Below, in pieces: positions 1 through 9,056 of a DNA stretch of 64,000 nucleotides; the stretch's first letter is position 1; every line of letters begins with the position of its first letter. The DNA is taken from the NCBI GenBank assembly GCA_001657315.1, contig LYSV01000018.1:38647-102646 (forward strand), read 5' to 3'. The position numbers and the translations under genes are program-made. Below the pieces are notes generated by a model. The model saw only the letters and a list, made by a program, of their open reading frames with translations, was not told the origin of the DNA and did not search any database. The DNA comes from Flammeovirgaceae bacterium BBD 1991-12 (GTDB taxonomy: Bacteria > Bacteroidota > Bacteroidia > Cytophagales > Cyclobacteriaceae).

Positions 1-89
1 AAGACCTGTGACAATTTATCCTCACAGGAAGTGGTTCCAACAAAAAGGAGGGCCAGTATATAGTATATGTTTCTTTGCATAACTTTCAT
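1..89 (-). CDS. SusD/RagB-type outer-membrane lipoprotein, 5' end only
   Basis: Only the first 29 complete codons lie in the window. They read as a lipoprotein signal peptide: basic N-terminus (MKVMQRN), a hydrophobic stretch, then a lipobox-like VGTTSC followed by acidic residues (ED). The ATG is at 87-89 and starts 11 bases after the SusC stop codon on the same strand. In Bacteroidota the gene directly after susC is almost always susD, the surface lipoprotein that closes over the SusC barrel and binds the substrate. The identification therefore rests on position plus the signal peptide; no SusD domain residues are visible. Confidence 0.72.
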   Translation of the reverse strand, partial: MKVMQRNIYYILALLFVGTTSCEDKLSQV

Positions 90-100
90 TATTGGGATGA

Positions 101-3100
101 TCAAAAATTAATATCCAGTCCTACCGTCATAGTGCGTGGGATAGGGTAGGAGCCAAAGTCATTTCCACTTACTCCGTTTTCAGGGTCCGTGCCTTTGTAT
201 TCTGTCCATGTTTTCAGATTCTGTCCCTGTAAAAAGATGCGTACGTTTTCCAGTTTAAGTCTGGAGGTATACTTTGCCGGGAGTTCATAGGATACTGAAA
301 CATTCCTCAATCTGATGAATGACCCATCTTCCAGATAGCGTGTAGAGTGATTATTACCCCCATCTACATTGTTTTGTACTGCTCTGGGCACATTGGTGAT
401 GTCCCCTGGTTTTTGCCATCGTTGCAATGCTTCCCGGTTTTGATTCCTGCCGAACCTGGCACCATCTGAAATCATAAAGCGGTTTCCTTCACGGTATATG
501 TCATTACCATAATTGAAATAGAACATGAAGGACAGGCTGATCCCCTTGTAGTTCAGCGTATTGGTAAAGCTCCCGTAAAAATCAGGTATACTTTGACCTA
601 CCACTCTGAACTCTGCCTCGCCGTAGTTGGAAGTCAGGTTATTGTTTGCATCAAACCATAGCGGCTCCCCGGTAGCGGGATTTACTCCACCCCATACAGG
701 AAGGAACCACGAAAAGCCGGGCTGACCGATAATGATCCGCTGCTCGTCCCCGCCAGGGTCAGCGATACTGTCTGTTGGGAGTGAGGTAACTTCATTTTTA
801 AAAACGGTGAAGTTAAGGTTGCTGCTCCATGTGAAGTCGCCTTTTTGTACATTTACCGTACTCAGGGATGCTTCCCATCCCCTGTTTTCCATTTCACCAA
901 TATTATCCGGGAATGTATTGAACCCGGAAGTCCTTGAAATAGGTACATCCAACAGCAGGTCTGTAGAGGTTCTATGGAAGTAATCCACCTGGAGACCTAT
1001 TCTGGAATCCACGAGATCAATGGTCGTGCCCAGGTTCCAGCTTTTGTTTTCCTCCCAGGTAAGCTCCGTATTGGCTGCTCTTGCCGCTCTGCTGCCATTA
1101 TAAACGCCATCAATTGTGTTGAAAGGCTCGTTAAATATAAAATTAGCAAGTGCGTCAAAGTCGCCAAATGCCTGATTGCCGGAGACGCCGTAACTTCCTC
1201 GGAATTTCAGATTATCGATCACATCAATATTAAAAAAATCTTCTTCCGATAAGGTATAACCAACCCCTGCAGACCAAAAAAGGCCGAATCTGGTATCGGC
1301 ACCAAAGCGTGAAGAACCGTCACGCCGGATGGATAATTCTGCAAAATACTTGTTGTTAAAATCGTAATTGAGTCTTGAAAAAAGGCCCCAAAGCGCGTAC
1401 CCTCCAAAGTCAGCACTGGCAGCACTGGGCTCTCCGGCAGTGGCCAGTGTTCTCAGTTTGTCGGTAGCTACCTGCTGTGCGCTGGCAAAGATCTCATTAT
1501 CTTCCCTTTCCTGGTATTCGGATCCGATCAACGCGGAGAAATTGTGGTCATTGTTAATGGAAAAATCATACCTCAGGGTACTGGTTAGTGTGGAGGTCAG
1601 TATGTCACGGCTTGCCGCATCCACTTCTCCGTTGGTAGTGAGTCCGTCAGTGTAGTTGCGGGAAAGGAACTCATCCTCATCTGTTTTGATCCAGTCCACA
1701 CCCAGGCTTGTGCGTAGTGTCAGGTTTTTAATGAGATCCACTTCTCCATATATATTCCCAATAAACCTTAACCTTCTTAGCTCATTGGAATTCAGGGCAA
1801 CGGCGGCATAAGTATTGTCGTCATCCAACTCAGGAATGTCAAAGTTAAACCCGGTTCCACGATCAGCGCCGCTCTCTATCTGTTCGGCACTGGCAAAGGG
1901 CGATCTGGTGGGTGGCAGGAAATTACCGCCATAAAGGGGATCATTAAATGACCGGCTCGCAAACCGGCTGTGTTGTATGGCCCGGGATGCTGAAAGGTTC
2001 ACTCCAAAACGTACCTTATCAGCATTATGGTCTAGATTGATGCGGGTAGAAAATCGTTCAATGTCGGTGTTTCTGGCTATACCCTCCTGGAAAAAATAGG
2101 TTCCGTTGACGTAGTAGCTTGTCGTTTCTGATCCTCCTGAGGCAGATAACTCATACTGTTCTGTCTTACCGGTCTGGAAAGCAAAATCAAACCAATCGGT
2201 ATCTATACTATCCGCCCCAACAGGAAAGTATCCGGGATTCCTTACTCCTTCTGACAGGAATTCCTGATCAGGATCTCCTCCTGCATTGAGTACCGCCTCT
2301 CTGTGATACTCAAGGTATTCGCTGCTGTTCATGACATCATAGTTGCTGGAGTTTTCCCATTCCGATATTCCGTGTTGTGTTCTGAAAGTGAACCTGGGTT
2401 TTCCTTTTTTTCCTCTTTTCGTAGTGATCAGGATTACCCCGTTTGCCGCCTGGGAACCGTACAGCGCGGCAGCGCTGGCATCTTTAAGGACACTAATGCT
2501 TTCTATATCGCCAGGGTTGATAGAGGCCAGCACATTGCTGGTTTGTGCGAGCTGGGCGTCACCACCGGCTCTGATGATCACTCCATCCACAACATACAGG
2601 GGAGCACTGCCGGAACTGATCGAGCCTATCCCCCGTATACGGACCTGGGCAGAGCCGCCGGGCTGCCCGTTGGCCGGTATTACCTGAAGGCCAGGGGCCT
2701 GCCCCTGAAGGATGTTGTCAATACTTGGCAGTGGCACCTGTTCTATTTTTTCCGCATCGACAAACTCTGCAGAACCAATGAATTTCCTCTTGTCCATTTC
2801 AGCGTAGGCAACTACCACTACTTCCTGTAGTGACTGTATGTCCGGTTCCAGTTGTATCTCCAGATAGCTCCGGGTGCCTATTTCTACTTCAGAGGTAGCA
2901 TACCCAATGAAAGAAATGGACAGAACGTTTTTGTCGTCAGGAACATCCAGGGTGAAGTTCCCGTCAATATCTGTGACAGTACCCATTGTAGTACCTTTCA
3001 CGATGATCGAGGCACCGGGCATGGCTTCTCCACTTTCATTGATCACCTTTCCTGAGATCTCCCGGTTAATGATCACCTGTATTTCCTTGTTGGCCTGTCG

Positions 3101-3469
3101 TTGTCTGGGTTTTAATACACTTATACTGGAATTGACCTGTCTGAACCCAAGCTCTGTCTGACGTGCTATTTCACTCAGATAGTAGGCCACCGTCCCACTG
3201 GAGTTCAGTCCTGAGAGATCTATGGTAAATTTGTTGATCTTACTTTGGTTAGTGTAAAAAAACCTGAAGCCAGTCTGGTTTTCTATTGATTTGAAGATGG
3301 CTTCCAACTGCTGGCTGTTGATATCCATATTCACCGTTACTTCCTTTACACTTTTGATCTGTGCCTCTGAATTTCCGGCCAGTGCCACCGACAATGTGGC
3401 GAACAGAAATAAACAGCATCTTAACATGTTTTTGAATACACTAATTGTGATAGATAAAAGTTCTTTCAT
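101..3469 (-). CDS. SusC/RagA-type TonB-dependent outer-membrane receptor with STN domain
   Basis: Outer-membrane active transporter of 1122 residues. Order of parts: signal peptide (about 1-36), STN/secretin-TonB N-terminal domain (about 45-118), carboxypeptidase-like regulatory domain (about 137-205, ISGKV...GTVTDIDGNF), a SusC-type segment (EVVVVAYA, 216-223), plug domain with VRIRG and PLYVVDGV motifs, and a long beta-barrel ending in the aromatic C-terminus typical of such barrels (DINF). The STN domain is the part that receives and passes a signal to a FecR anti-sigma factor, which fits the fecR and ECF sigma genes just upstream on the same strand. It is followed at 11 bases by a susD-like start. 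The substrate (glycan or peptide) cannot be read from the sequence. Confidence 0.96.
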   Translation of the reverse strand: MKELLSITISVFKNMLRCCLFLFATLSVALAGNSEAQIKSVKEVTVNMDINSQQLEAIFKSIENQTGFRFFYTNQSKINKFTIDLSGLNSSGTVAYYLSEIARQTELGFRQVNSSISVLKPRQRQANKEIQVIINREISGKVINESGEAMPGASIIVKGTTMGTVTDIDGNFTLDVPDDKNVLSISFIGYATSEVEIGTRSYLEIQLEPDIQSLQEVVVVAYAEMDKRKFIGSAEFVDAEKIEQVPLPSIDNILQGQAPGLQVIPANGQPGGSAQVRIRGIGSISSGSAPLYVVDGVIIRAGGDAQLAQTSNVLASINPGDIESISVLKDASAAALYGSQAANGVILITTKRGKKGKPRFTFRTQHGISEWENSSNYDVMNSSEYLEYHREAVLNAGGDPDQEFLSEGVRNPGYFPVGADSIDTDWFDFAFQTGKTEQYELSASGGSETTSYYVNGTYFFQEGIARNTDIERFSTRINLDHNADKVRFGVNLSASRAIQHSRFASRSFNDPLYGGNFLPPTRSPFASAEQIESGADRGTGFNFDIPELDDDNTYAAVALNSNELRRLRFIGNIYGEVDLIKNLTLRTSLGVDWIKTDEDEFLSRNYTDGLTTNGEVDAASRDILTSTLTSTLRYDFSINNDHNFSALIGSEYQEREDNEIFASAQQVATDKLRTLATAGEPSAASADFGGYALWGLFSRLNYDFNNKYFAELSIRRDGSSRFGADTRFGLFWSAGVGYTLSEEDFFNIDVIDNLKFRGSYGVSGNQAFGDFDALANFIFNEPFNTIDGVYNGSRAARAANTELTWEENKSWNLGTTIDLVDSRIGLQVDYFHRTSTDLLLDVPISRTSGFNTFPDNIGEMENRGWEASLSTVNVQKGDFTWSSNLNFTVFKNEVTSLPTDSIADPGGDEQRIIIGQPGFSWFLPVWGGVNPATGEPLWFDANNNLTSNYGEAEFRVVGQSIPDFYGSFTNTLNYKGISLSFMFYFNYGNDIYREGNRFMISDGARFGRNQNREALQRWQKPGDITNVPRAVQNNVDGGNNHSTRYLEDGSFIRLRNVSVSYELPAKYTSRLKLENVRIFLQGQNLKTWTEYKGTDPENGVSGNDFGSYPIPRTMTVGLDINF

Positions 3470-3569
3470 ATTTTAGGTAGTTAGTTAGAAAAAAAATGAG
3501 CAATGACGAGCTGGTACCTTTTCATTGTCTCAATGTTTTTGTCCGGGGCCCTGCCCCGGTTTTTTTGTG

Positions 3570-4577
3570 CTAATCCATAGGCTGTTGTTGGTTTAGTTCT
3601 ATCGTTACATTTTTGTTATCGATCTCAAATTTAAAGCCCACCGAGTGGCTGAGTACGTCCAGGACGTTATTGAGGTATTCATTGTCAAAAGATCCTGAGC
3701 AATAGATCTCGTCAGTACTTCCTGTTCCCGCTACAGAGATTTTTACACCGTACCAGTTTTCAAGGAGCCTTATCACTTTTGGTAGCGGGGTTTGGTTGAA
3801 GCTCAGTATACCTTGTCTCCATACTGCTATACTTCCCGGGTTGAGCTCAAAGGCTTCCATTTTGTCGAAACTCTCTTTCTTGATAATTCCCTGTCCGGGG
3901 GTTAGCTGCATACGTTGCTGTGAGATGGTGTCGACCACCTGTATTTTTCCTGTGGCTAATGTGACTTTGATAAAATCTTCCCCTTCATAGGCGCTGATAT
4001 TAAAGGAAGTACCCAGTGCTGTAGTGATGATCTCCTTACTTTTTACACTGAATGGTTTGGCAGTATCCTTCATTACATCAAAGAATGCTTCTCCAATGAG
4101 TGTGACGGTACGGTCATTGATAAATTCCTCAGGGTAGGTGATCAAACTGCCTGCATTGAGGTTGACCACCGATCCGTCCGGCAAATGGATCTTCGATTTC
4201 TGACCTGCGGGATTTTGTTTGGTGATCCAGCCGGTTTTAGGGTGATCACTATAATCCCGGGTCTGTTGGTATACAACAAAAGTAGCTATAGTAAGTATTG
4301 TCACCGCAGCGGCTACCCGGATGACCCAGTGGATGGTAGATCTGTTTTGAGTTGTTCGTAGCGTGTAGTATCCGGTTTTTGCCCTGATCCTGCGCAATGC
4401 GTCTTTAATGTTGAATTCCGGATGGTCCTTTTTGTAGTTTTTATTCCAGGCTGACTCGATCTGCTCAGAAAGCTCCTGCTCTGAAGCATTCGACATAAGC
4501 CATTCCAGATGCTCCCGGGCTTCTTCAGGGGTGAGTTGACCACTAAAAAAAGCGTGAGCCTGTTGTTCTCTGTTCAT
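3570..4577 (-). CDS. FecR family anti-sigma factor
   Basis: Inner-membrane signal transducer of 335 residues between the outer-membrane receptor and the cytoplasmic sigma factor. A cytoplasmic N-terminal part (1-80) contains a short sigma-binding helix region (FFSGQLTPEEAREHLEWL). One membrane segment follows at about 83-104. A periplasmic FecR domain (about 125-220) contains the family signatures LPDGSVVNLNAGS and GEAFFDV. The C-terminal DUF4974-type domain (about 255-325, LPKVIRLLENWYGVKI) is usual in Bacteroidota. It lies 83 bases downstream of the sigma gene and 100 bases upstream of susC, so the three probably form one regulatory and transport unit. Confidence 0.95.
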   Translation of the reverse strand: MNREQQAHAFFSGQLTPEEAREHLEWLMSNASEQELSEQIESAWNKNYKKDHPEFNIKDALRRIRAKTGYYTLRTTQNRSTIHWVIRVAAAVTILTIATFVVYQQTRDYSDHPKTGWITKQNPAGQKSKIHLPDGSVVNLNAGSLITYPEEFINDRTVTLIGEAFFDVMKDTAKPFSVKSKEIITTALGTSFNISAYEGEDFIKVTLATGKIQVVDTISQQRMQLTPGQGIIKKESFDKMEAFELNPGSIAVWRQGILSFNQTPLPKVIRLLENWYGVKISVAGTGSTDEIYCSGSFDNEYLNNVLDVLSHSVGFKFEIDNKNVTIELNQQQPMD

Positions 4578-4660
4578 GCGATTATGGGCTTTTACACACT
4601 TATAGCCTCATCAATCGTTAAATACTCACTTTGCTGTTGATTTTTTTTTAGCTATTTGCC

Positions 4661-5233
4661 TCACAGGTTGCATAATATGAGCAGAAAGACATACTGAAGG
4701 CCGGAAAGCTTATCACGGAGTGTTTTGGAAGCGCGGTATATCTGGTTTTCAACCGTCCTTTTGGAAACGTCGAGTCGCTCAGCGATCTCTTCGATGGTAA
4801 GGTTTTCCATATTCCTGAGAATGAAAACCTGTTTCTGCTTTTTGGGAAGCTCATCAAGGTATTTCGAGGAAATGGAATAAAGGTCATCAAATATGATGTT
4901 TTCTTCGGTGGAGTTGGAACTGGACCGAAGGTAGCTCAGCGCATACTTTTCATACCCCGTTTGGAGAGCATTTTTACGGTATCGCTTAATGATCATGGAT
5001 CTGGCTATAGTGAGCAGATACGCATTGAACGATTTATGCTCATCCAGGTCGCGCCGTCGTTCCCAAACCTTAAGAAAAAGATCTTGTACCAACCCTTCAG
5101 CATCTTCATGACCAAGGGACATTTTTCTTGCCACACAATAGACTTTATTGGCGTATTTGGTAAAAAGAACCTCAAACGCATAAAGGTCACCGTCTTTAAG
5201 CTTTTTTACATATTTTACCTCTTTGCTGCTCAA
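4661..5233 (-). CDS. ECF-type RNA polymerase sigma-70 factor
   Basis: Small sigma factor of 190 residues with region 2 (about 14-80, FEVLFTKYANKVY, AEGLVQDLFLKVWE) and region 4 (about 125-180, LPKKQKQVFILRNMENLTIEEIAE with an HTH ending in SKRTVENQI). The last residues are hydrophobic (YVFLLILCNL), as in many Bacteroidota ECF sigmas that work with FecR. The start is TTG at 5231-5233; an ATG a few bases upstream is in another frame and only an ATT precedes the TTG before an in-frame stop. It heads the sigma-FecR-SusC-SusD set and is predicted to be held inactive by the adjacent FecR protein. Confidence 0.95.
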   Translation of the reverse strand: MSSKEVKYVKKLKDGDLYAFEVLFTKYANKVYCVARKMSLGHEDAEGLVQDLFLKVWERRRDLDEHKSFNAYLLTIARSMIIKRYRKNALQTGYEKYALSYLRSSSNSTEENIIFDDLYSISSKYLDELPKKQKQVFILRNMENLTIEEIAERLDVSKRTVENQIYRASKTLRDKLSGLQYVFLLILCNL

Positions 5234-5860
5234 GTCCGTTCCATTAATACTTTATCATTCAATCTCATTTAGTTATTTAGTCATTAGGTTACCAGGGGTA
5301 CGCCGCAACTCCAATTACCAATTAACCATTTCCTTACGAGCGTTTGAAAGAGAAAACAGAAACAAGCATTTTCTTTTTGGTTCAGGCTCGCCCAGTTCAG
5401 GGGTTGTACTGTCAAATAAATTGTTTAATATAATCATCAAGTCCCAATAAAGGTTTCATGTTGTGGTATTCTTTTTAGGAAAGTGGCCTGACAACACTAT
5501 TAAATTTAATTGTATATCCTATTAGTTATATTTTGACTGACTTTGATCCTTGCTGCAAATCATTTTGTAGTCAATCAAGAGAGAAAATGAGCTAATATAC
5601 AGCTGGCGGATCTGTAAATCACTCGTAATCAGTGCCTCACAAAGTATAAGGCCGATATTTGAGCAATATAATTCCTCTCATTGCCTGCTTAATGACGAGG
5701 CCCGGTGTATGATTGATTTTGATACTTAATGCCAAAGATCAGAGCAGAGATGCATAAGCCACTTCAATGCTTCTGGCCTCTCACTATTGTTCTGTGATGA
5801 ACCATTGCCATTCCAGGCGGCTTATATTTTTTTAAACCAACTGAAGGAAAAGGCTTTGCT
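5234..5860. other. Intergenic region, no gene seen
   Basis: About 630 bases upstream of the sigma gene and downstream of the IF-2-like gene. Short open frames here have no start signal, composition or motifs resembling protein. No convincing hairpin terminator, promoter box or repeat was found. The sigma promoter should lie in the first 150 bases, but I cannot place it. Confidence 0.5.
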
Positions 5861-6664
5861 TCAATAGCGATCATATTCGCCATTAAGCCATGACCAAAGC
5901 CTTTTGAAGGGATTGCTGTGTCTTGCCTTTGGATGATGTGACAAAGGGGTGGTTTGCTGAATTTGTTTTTTGTGCTTTTTCTTTTTAGCCTGCGCCTCGC
6001 CTAACGGCTGGACATTCTCAACATAGAATTTTTTCCTTTTTTCTTTTTTAACTTTCTCAAGCTCTTTTTTTTGGTGGGCCTTTTTCCGTGCTTCTCTTTG
6101 TCTCTTTTGTTCCAGGGTCTCCCTTTTCTTTCGGCCGTACCCGGACCTGCCGCGTTGATGGTATCTTTCCCTTGACTGCCTGCGGGTGTTTTCCTGGTCT
6201 TCTTCGGACTCCTTCTTTTCCTTTTTAACCGGTTCGGGCAGATCAATTTTGCCAACTACCTTAGGCCCGGCAAGCTTGATCTTTTTAACACGAATGACCT
6301 CTATTTCCTCTTCCTGCTTTTCCTCCTGTTCCTCGTCCATGCTGACCGGCTCTTCCGGCAGTACTGTTTCCGGTTCTGCTTTTTCCTCTTCCTCCTCTGA
6401 TTTGCTCATTGCTGGTTGCTGATCGGGTTTACTATCTTCGGAGGATGTTTCCTCCTGCAGATGAGCATCTTCGTCAGTAGTTTCTTCATCCACCTCTTCT
6501 CCAAAAACATCCAATGCTTTAAAGTGGTCCGTCACGACCTGTATATGATCTTCTCCCAGCCTGATGTTGGATTTGTTTTCAACATCAATGCCGTGTTCTG
6601 CCAAAAGCGTGACGATTGCCTGGGGAGTGATTTCAAGTTTTCTGGCCAGTTGGAACAGTCTCAT
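5861..6664 (-). CDS. Orphan protein resembling the N-terminal region of initiation factor IF-2
   Basis: The 267-residue product begins with an IF-2 N-terminal-type domain (1-50: RLFQLARKLEITPQAIVTLL, then GIDVENKSNIRL). A very acidic linker (about 57-118) follows, then a segment (about 122-145: VIRVKKIKLAGPKVVGKIDL) that resembles the conserved stretch of Bacteroidota IF-2 just before its translated core. The rest is strongly basic, rich in Lys/Arg/Gln (150-245). There is no GTPase domain: no P-loop, and the gene ends at 5861 without a remnant of one. It thus looks like a stand-alone copy of the variable N-terminal half of InfB. A role in RNA or ribosome binding is inferred from charge and from the divergent neighbours (helicase, cold-shock protein), not shown. 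Confidence 0.75.
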   Translation of the reverse strand: MRLFQLARKLEITPQAIVTLLAEHGIDVENKSNIRLGEDHIQVVTDHFKALDVFGEEVDEETTDEDAHLQEETSSEDSKPDQQPAMSKSEEEEEKAEPETVLPEEPVSMDEEQEEKQEEEIEVIRVKKIKLAGPKVVGKIDLPEPVKKEKKESEEDQENTRRQSRERYHQRGRSGYGRKKRETLEQKRQREARKKAHQKKELEKVKKEKRKKFYVENVQPLGEAQAKKKKHKKQIQQTTPLSHHPKARHSNPFKRLWSWLNGEYDRY

Positions 6665-6810
6665 GGTGGGATATGAATTAATTCATTACAGAGCTGCAAA
6701 TATATTTAATTCCCAGGACAGACGTGAGATGTTGCGATGAAATAGCTACTCTTAATTTTGAAATAACCGGGCTGTCATTTGAGGTGTTAGGTTTTTGAAA
6801 CTTATTTATC

Positions 6811-6818
6811 TACCTTTG
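6811..6818 (+). promoter_or_regulatory. Candidate -7 promoter box for the helicase gene
   Basis: TACCTTTG matches the Bacteroidota -7 consensus TAnnTTTG exactly. No TTG stands at the usual 19-21 bases upstream, so the -33 box is poor. It would give a 5' leader of about 115 bases before the TTG start at 6939, a length typical of cold-induced RNA genes. Confidence 0.45.
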
Positions 6819-6938
6819 CAACACATTAAAGCAGCGGCCTACCGTCTAGAGAGTAATTTTCTTACAAGCCTAAGACTTTCCTTATCTATACATAGTACTC
6901 TGTTGGATGTATAAAAAAGTTTTTTACAGAGAATAGCA

Positions 6939-8156
6939 TTGAACAATATCAGGAGAAAAAAGAGAAGGAAATTCTCTGAGGGGTCATTTTCCCCAAAAAA
7001 AACTCACAGGAGATCTGCGGTACGAAGTCAGGCAAAACCCAGAAAAGTTTTACCTGTAGAAAAGATGAAGGAGTTGAGTCAGGCGCCACAAGGAACTGGC
7101 GTAACTGAGCATTACGAGGTCCTGCGAACATTTGAGGAGATGGGACTGAATCCTGCTCTCAAAGCTGCACTAAGATCCAAAGGATATCAAAACCCGACCG
7201 AAATACAGGATAAGTCATTTGAGACCGTGATAAATGGCAGAGACCTTATTGGCGTGGCCAATACCGGCACAGGTAAGACAGCGGCTTATCTGATCCCTGT
7301 GATCGACCAAATGTTAAAAACAGGAGGTCAGGGTCTGGTGGTAGCACCCACACGTGAACTCGCTGAACAAATTGATCAGGAATTCAGGTCCCTGACTCAT
7401 AAGTTAAGGCTTTTTAGTGTATGTTTTATTGGTGGTAGCAATATCCGCAGGGACATTAGCCGGCTAAGTAAAAAGAATGATCTTGTCATTGGTACACCTG
7501 GCCGTCTGCTGGATCTGGCACAACGCGGAGCGCTGGATTTACGTTCTTTCAGTGTACTGGTACTGGATGAATTTGACCGACTCCTGGATATGGGTTTTTC
7601 GAAGGATATCAATAAAATAATCGGGTTGATGCATGGACGAAAGCAGACATTGCTTTTTTCTGCTACCCTGGATAAGGCCCAAAAACAGCTGATAGATAAG
7701 CTTTTGACAGATCCCGTTACGATCCATGTGGATAACGGTAGCTCTGCAGCACGGTCAGTTGAGCAGAAATTCATAACTTTAGGAAAAGATCAGGAGCGGT
7801 TTGACGTTTTGCGATGTATGCTCCTGAACGAGGAATTTGAGAAGGTTCTGGTTTTTGCAGAGACAAAACGTACTGTGCGTCAGGTATGTCTTGAACTGAA
7901 AAAGGACGGTGTAAGGGCAGATGAGATCCATGGTAATAAAACACAAAATTACAGGCAACAGGCCTTAAACAGATTCAAAAAAGGAAAACTGCAGGTATTG
8001 GTAGCAACTGACGTGGCCGCAAGAGGCCTTGATATTACAAATGTTACCCATGTTATCAACTACCAGATACCTCAAACTATAGACAGTTACATACACCGTA
8101 TAGGAAGAACAGGAAGGGCCGGCAAAAAAGGGAAAGCCTTTACGTTTGTCAATTAA
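6939..8156 (+). CDS. DEAD-box ATP-dependent RNA helicase (RhlE-like), motif II reads DEFD
   Basis: 405 residues. A basic N-terminal extension (1-40) may bind RNA. Helicase core motifs are in order: Q motif (GYQNPTEIQ, 82-90), motif I (ANTGTGKT, 107-114), Ia (PTRELA), Ib (TPGR), II (DEFD, 210-213), III (SAT, 241-243), then the second RecA domain with ATDVAARGLDI and VI (HRIGRTGR, 386-393). The protein stops soon after motif VI, so it lacks the long basic C-tail of many RhlE proteins. Motif II has Phe where nearly all family members have Ala. The start is TTG at 6939; an ATG is available at codon 43. The cold-shock gene follows 59 bases downstream, which supports a role in unwinding RNA, for example at low temperature. 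Confidence 0.93.
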   Translation: MNNIRRKKRRKFSEGSFSPKKTHRRSAVRSQAKPRKVLPVEKMKELSQAPQGTGVTEHYEVLRTFEEMGLNPALKAALRSKGYQNPTEIQDKSFETVINGRDLIGVANTGTGKTAAYLIPVIDQMLKTGGQGLVVAPTRELAEQIDQEFRSLTHKLRLFSVCFIGGSNIRRDISRLSKKNDLVIGTPGRLLDLAQRGALDLRSFSVLVLDEFDRLLDMGFSKDINKIIGLMHGRKQTLLFSATLDKAQKQLIDKLLTDPVTIHVDNGSSAARSVEQKFITLGKDQERFDVLRCMLLNEEFEKVLVFAETKRTVRQVCLELKKDGVRADEIHGNKTQNYRQQALNRFKKGKLQVLVATDVAARGLDITNVTHVINYQIPQTIDSYIHRIGRTGRAGKKGKAFTFVN

Positions 8157-8215
8157 ATGAGAATTTATCTGTGGCATTGCCACGGTAAAGATTAATAATT
8201 TATACCAACAATAAC

Positions 8216-8410
8216 ATGAAAAAAGGAACAGTAAAATTTTTTAACAACACCAAGGGTTTTGGATTTATTAAGCCTGAGGACGGCGGTGAAGACATCTTTG
8301 TTCACCAAACCGGATTAATCGATGAGATCAGAGAAAATGATCAGGTTCAGTTTGAAGTAGAACAAGGCAGAAAGGGTTTGAACGCCGTAAACGTAGAGGT
8401 CGTCAGCTAA
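8216..8410 (+). CDS. Cold-shock protein (CspA family)
   Basis: A complete 64-residue single cold-shock domain. It starts MKKGTVKFFN and carries RNP1 (KGFGFI) and RNP2 (DIFVH), the aromatic strands that stack on single-stranded RNA or DNA. It ends EVVS, the normal length for the family. It probably acts as an RNA chaperone in the cytoplasm and may work with the helicase upstream. A small stem (GTGGC/GCCAC, 8171-8183) lies in its 5' leader. A strong terminator follows at 8437-8468, closing the helicase-csp unit. Confidence 0.96.
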   Translation: MKKGTVKFFNNTKGFGFIKPEDGGEDIFVHQTGLIDEIRENDQVQFEVEQGRKGLNAVNVEVVS

Positions 8411-8436
8411 TATAGATATATTAGATCCCAGAACTA

Positions 8437-8468
8437 AAAAGCGATCTGCAGTTCAGGTCGCTTTTTTT
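8437..8468 (+). terminator. Rho-independent terminator after the cold-shock gene
   Basis: Perfect 8-base stem AAAAGCGA (8437-8444) with TCGCTTTT (8458-8465), loop of 13 bases with a further partial CTG/CAG pairing, followed by a T run ending at 8468. Confidence 0.88.
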
Positions 8469-8542
8469 GTGCCGTGCTGTTTCCGCAACTCCTTCCTACT
8501 CTGAGAACAGGAATCATGACTCAATTCAACTCAATTCTGGTT

Positions 8543-8572
8543 TTGATTCTTCATAAAAATTCTTTATCTTTT
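8543..8572 (+). promoter_or_regulatory. Candidate promoter of the CBS-domain gene
   Basis: TTG at 8543-8545, a 19-base spacer, then TATCTTTT at 8565-8572, one base away from the Bacteroidota TAnnTTTG box. The ATG lies 22 bases further on, so the leader would be short. Confidence 0.5.
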
Positions 8573-8594
8573 ACATCTTTCAAATATAATTTCT

Positions 8595-9056
8595 ATGGTT
8601 AAGAGTTTTCAGGGAGTAAGGCAGGTAAAACCTGCCAGGGCCGAAGTACAGGATGTTTCAGTGGGTGACTACATGACCAGAAGGTTGATCACATTTCATC
8701 CCCATCAGACAATGGATGAGGTGATCAAGATCCTGCTGGATAAAAAGATAGCCGGAGCACCTGTCGTGGATGAAAACAATGAACTCGTAGGGATCATTTC
8801 AGAAGGGGATTGTCTTAAGGAAGTGGTGAAGGGAAAGTATAACAATACCCCAAGCCTTTCAGGAAGGGTAAGTGACCACATGTCTGTAAATGTGAGGACC
8901 GTTCCTCCCGAAATGAATATTTTTGAAGTAGCCCAGATGTTCCTCAATATGAAACTCAGGCGCTTTCCGGTGCTGAAAGACGGTAAACTGGTAGGACAGA
9001 TCAGCCAGAAAGATGTCATGAGAGCCGTGCAACGATTAAGAAATTCGACCTGGTAG
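8595..9056 (+). CDS. CBS-pair domain protein
   Basis: 153 residues holding two CBS motifs and little else: the first at about 26-80 (VGDYMTRRLITFHPHQTMDE...GAPVVDENNELVGIISEGDCLK), the second at about 92-148 (VSDHMSVNVRTVPPEMNIFEVAQMF...FPVLKDGKLVGQISQKDV, quoted in parts). CBS pairs bind adenine nucleotides and regulate partner proteins. No enzymatic domain is fused and no obvious partner gene is adjacent, so the target is unknown. It is transcribed alone, with its own promoter-like sequence and an intergenic gap on each side. Confidence 0.93.
   Translation: MVKSFQGVRQVKPARAEVQDVSVGDYMTRRLITFHPHQTMDEVIKILLDKKIAGAPVVDENNELVGIISEGDCLKEVVKGKYNNTPSLSGRVSDHMSVNVRTVPPEMNIFEVAQMFLNMKLRRFPVLKDGKLVGQISQKDVMRAVQRLRNSTW

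Noticed and set aside
2303..2830. 175-codon open frame on the plus strand
   Set aside because: It lies wholly inside the clear SusC gene on the other strand and has no domain, signal or start context.
8171..8183. Terminator between helicase and cold-shock genes
   Set aside because: The stem GTGGC/GCCAC is only five bases and no T run follows; it is more likely part of the cold-shock leader.
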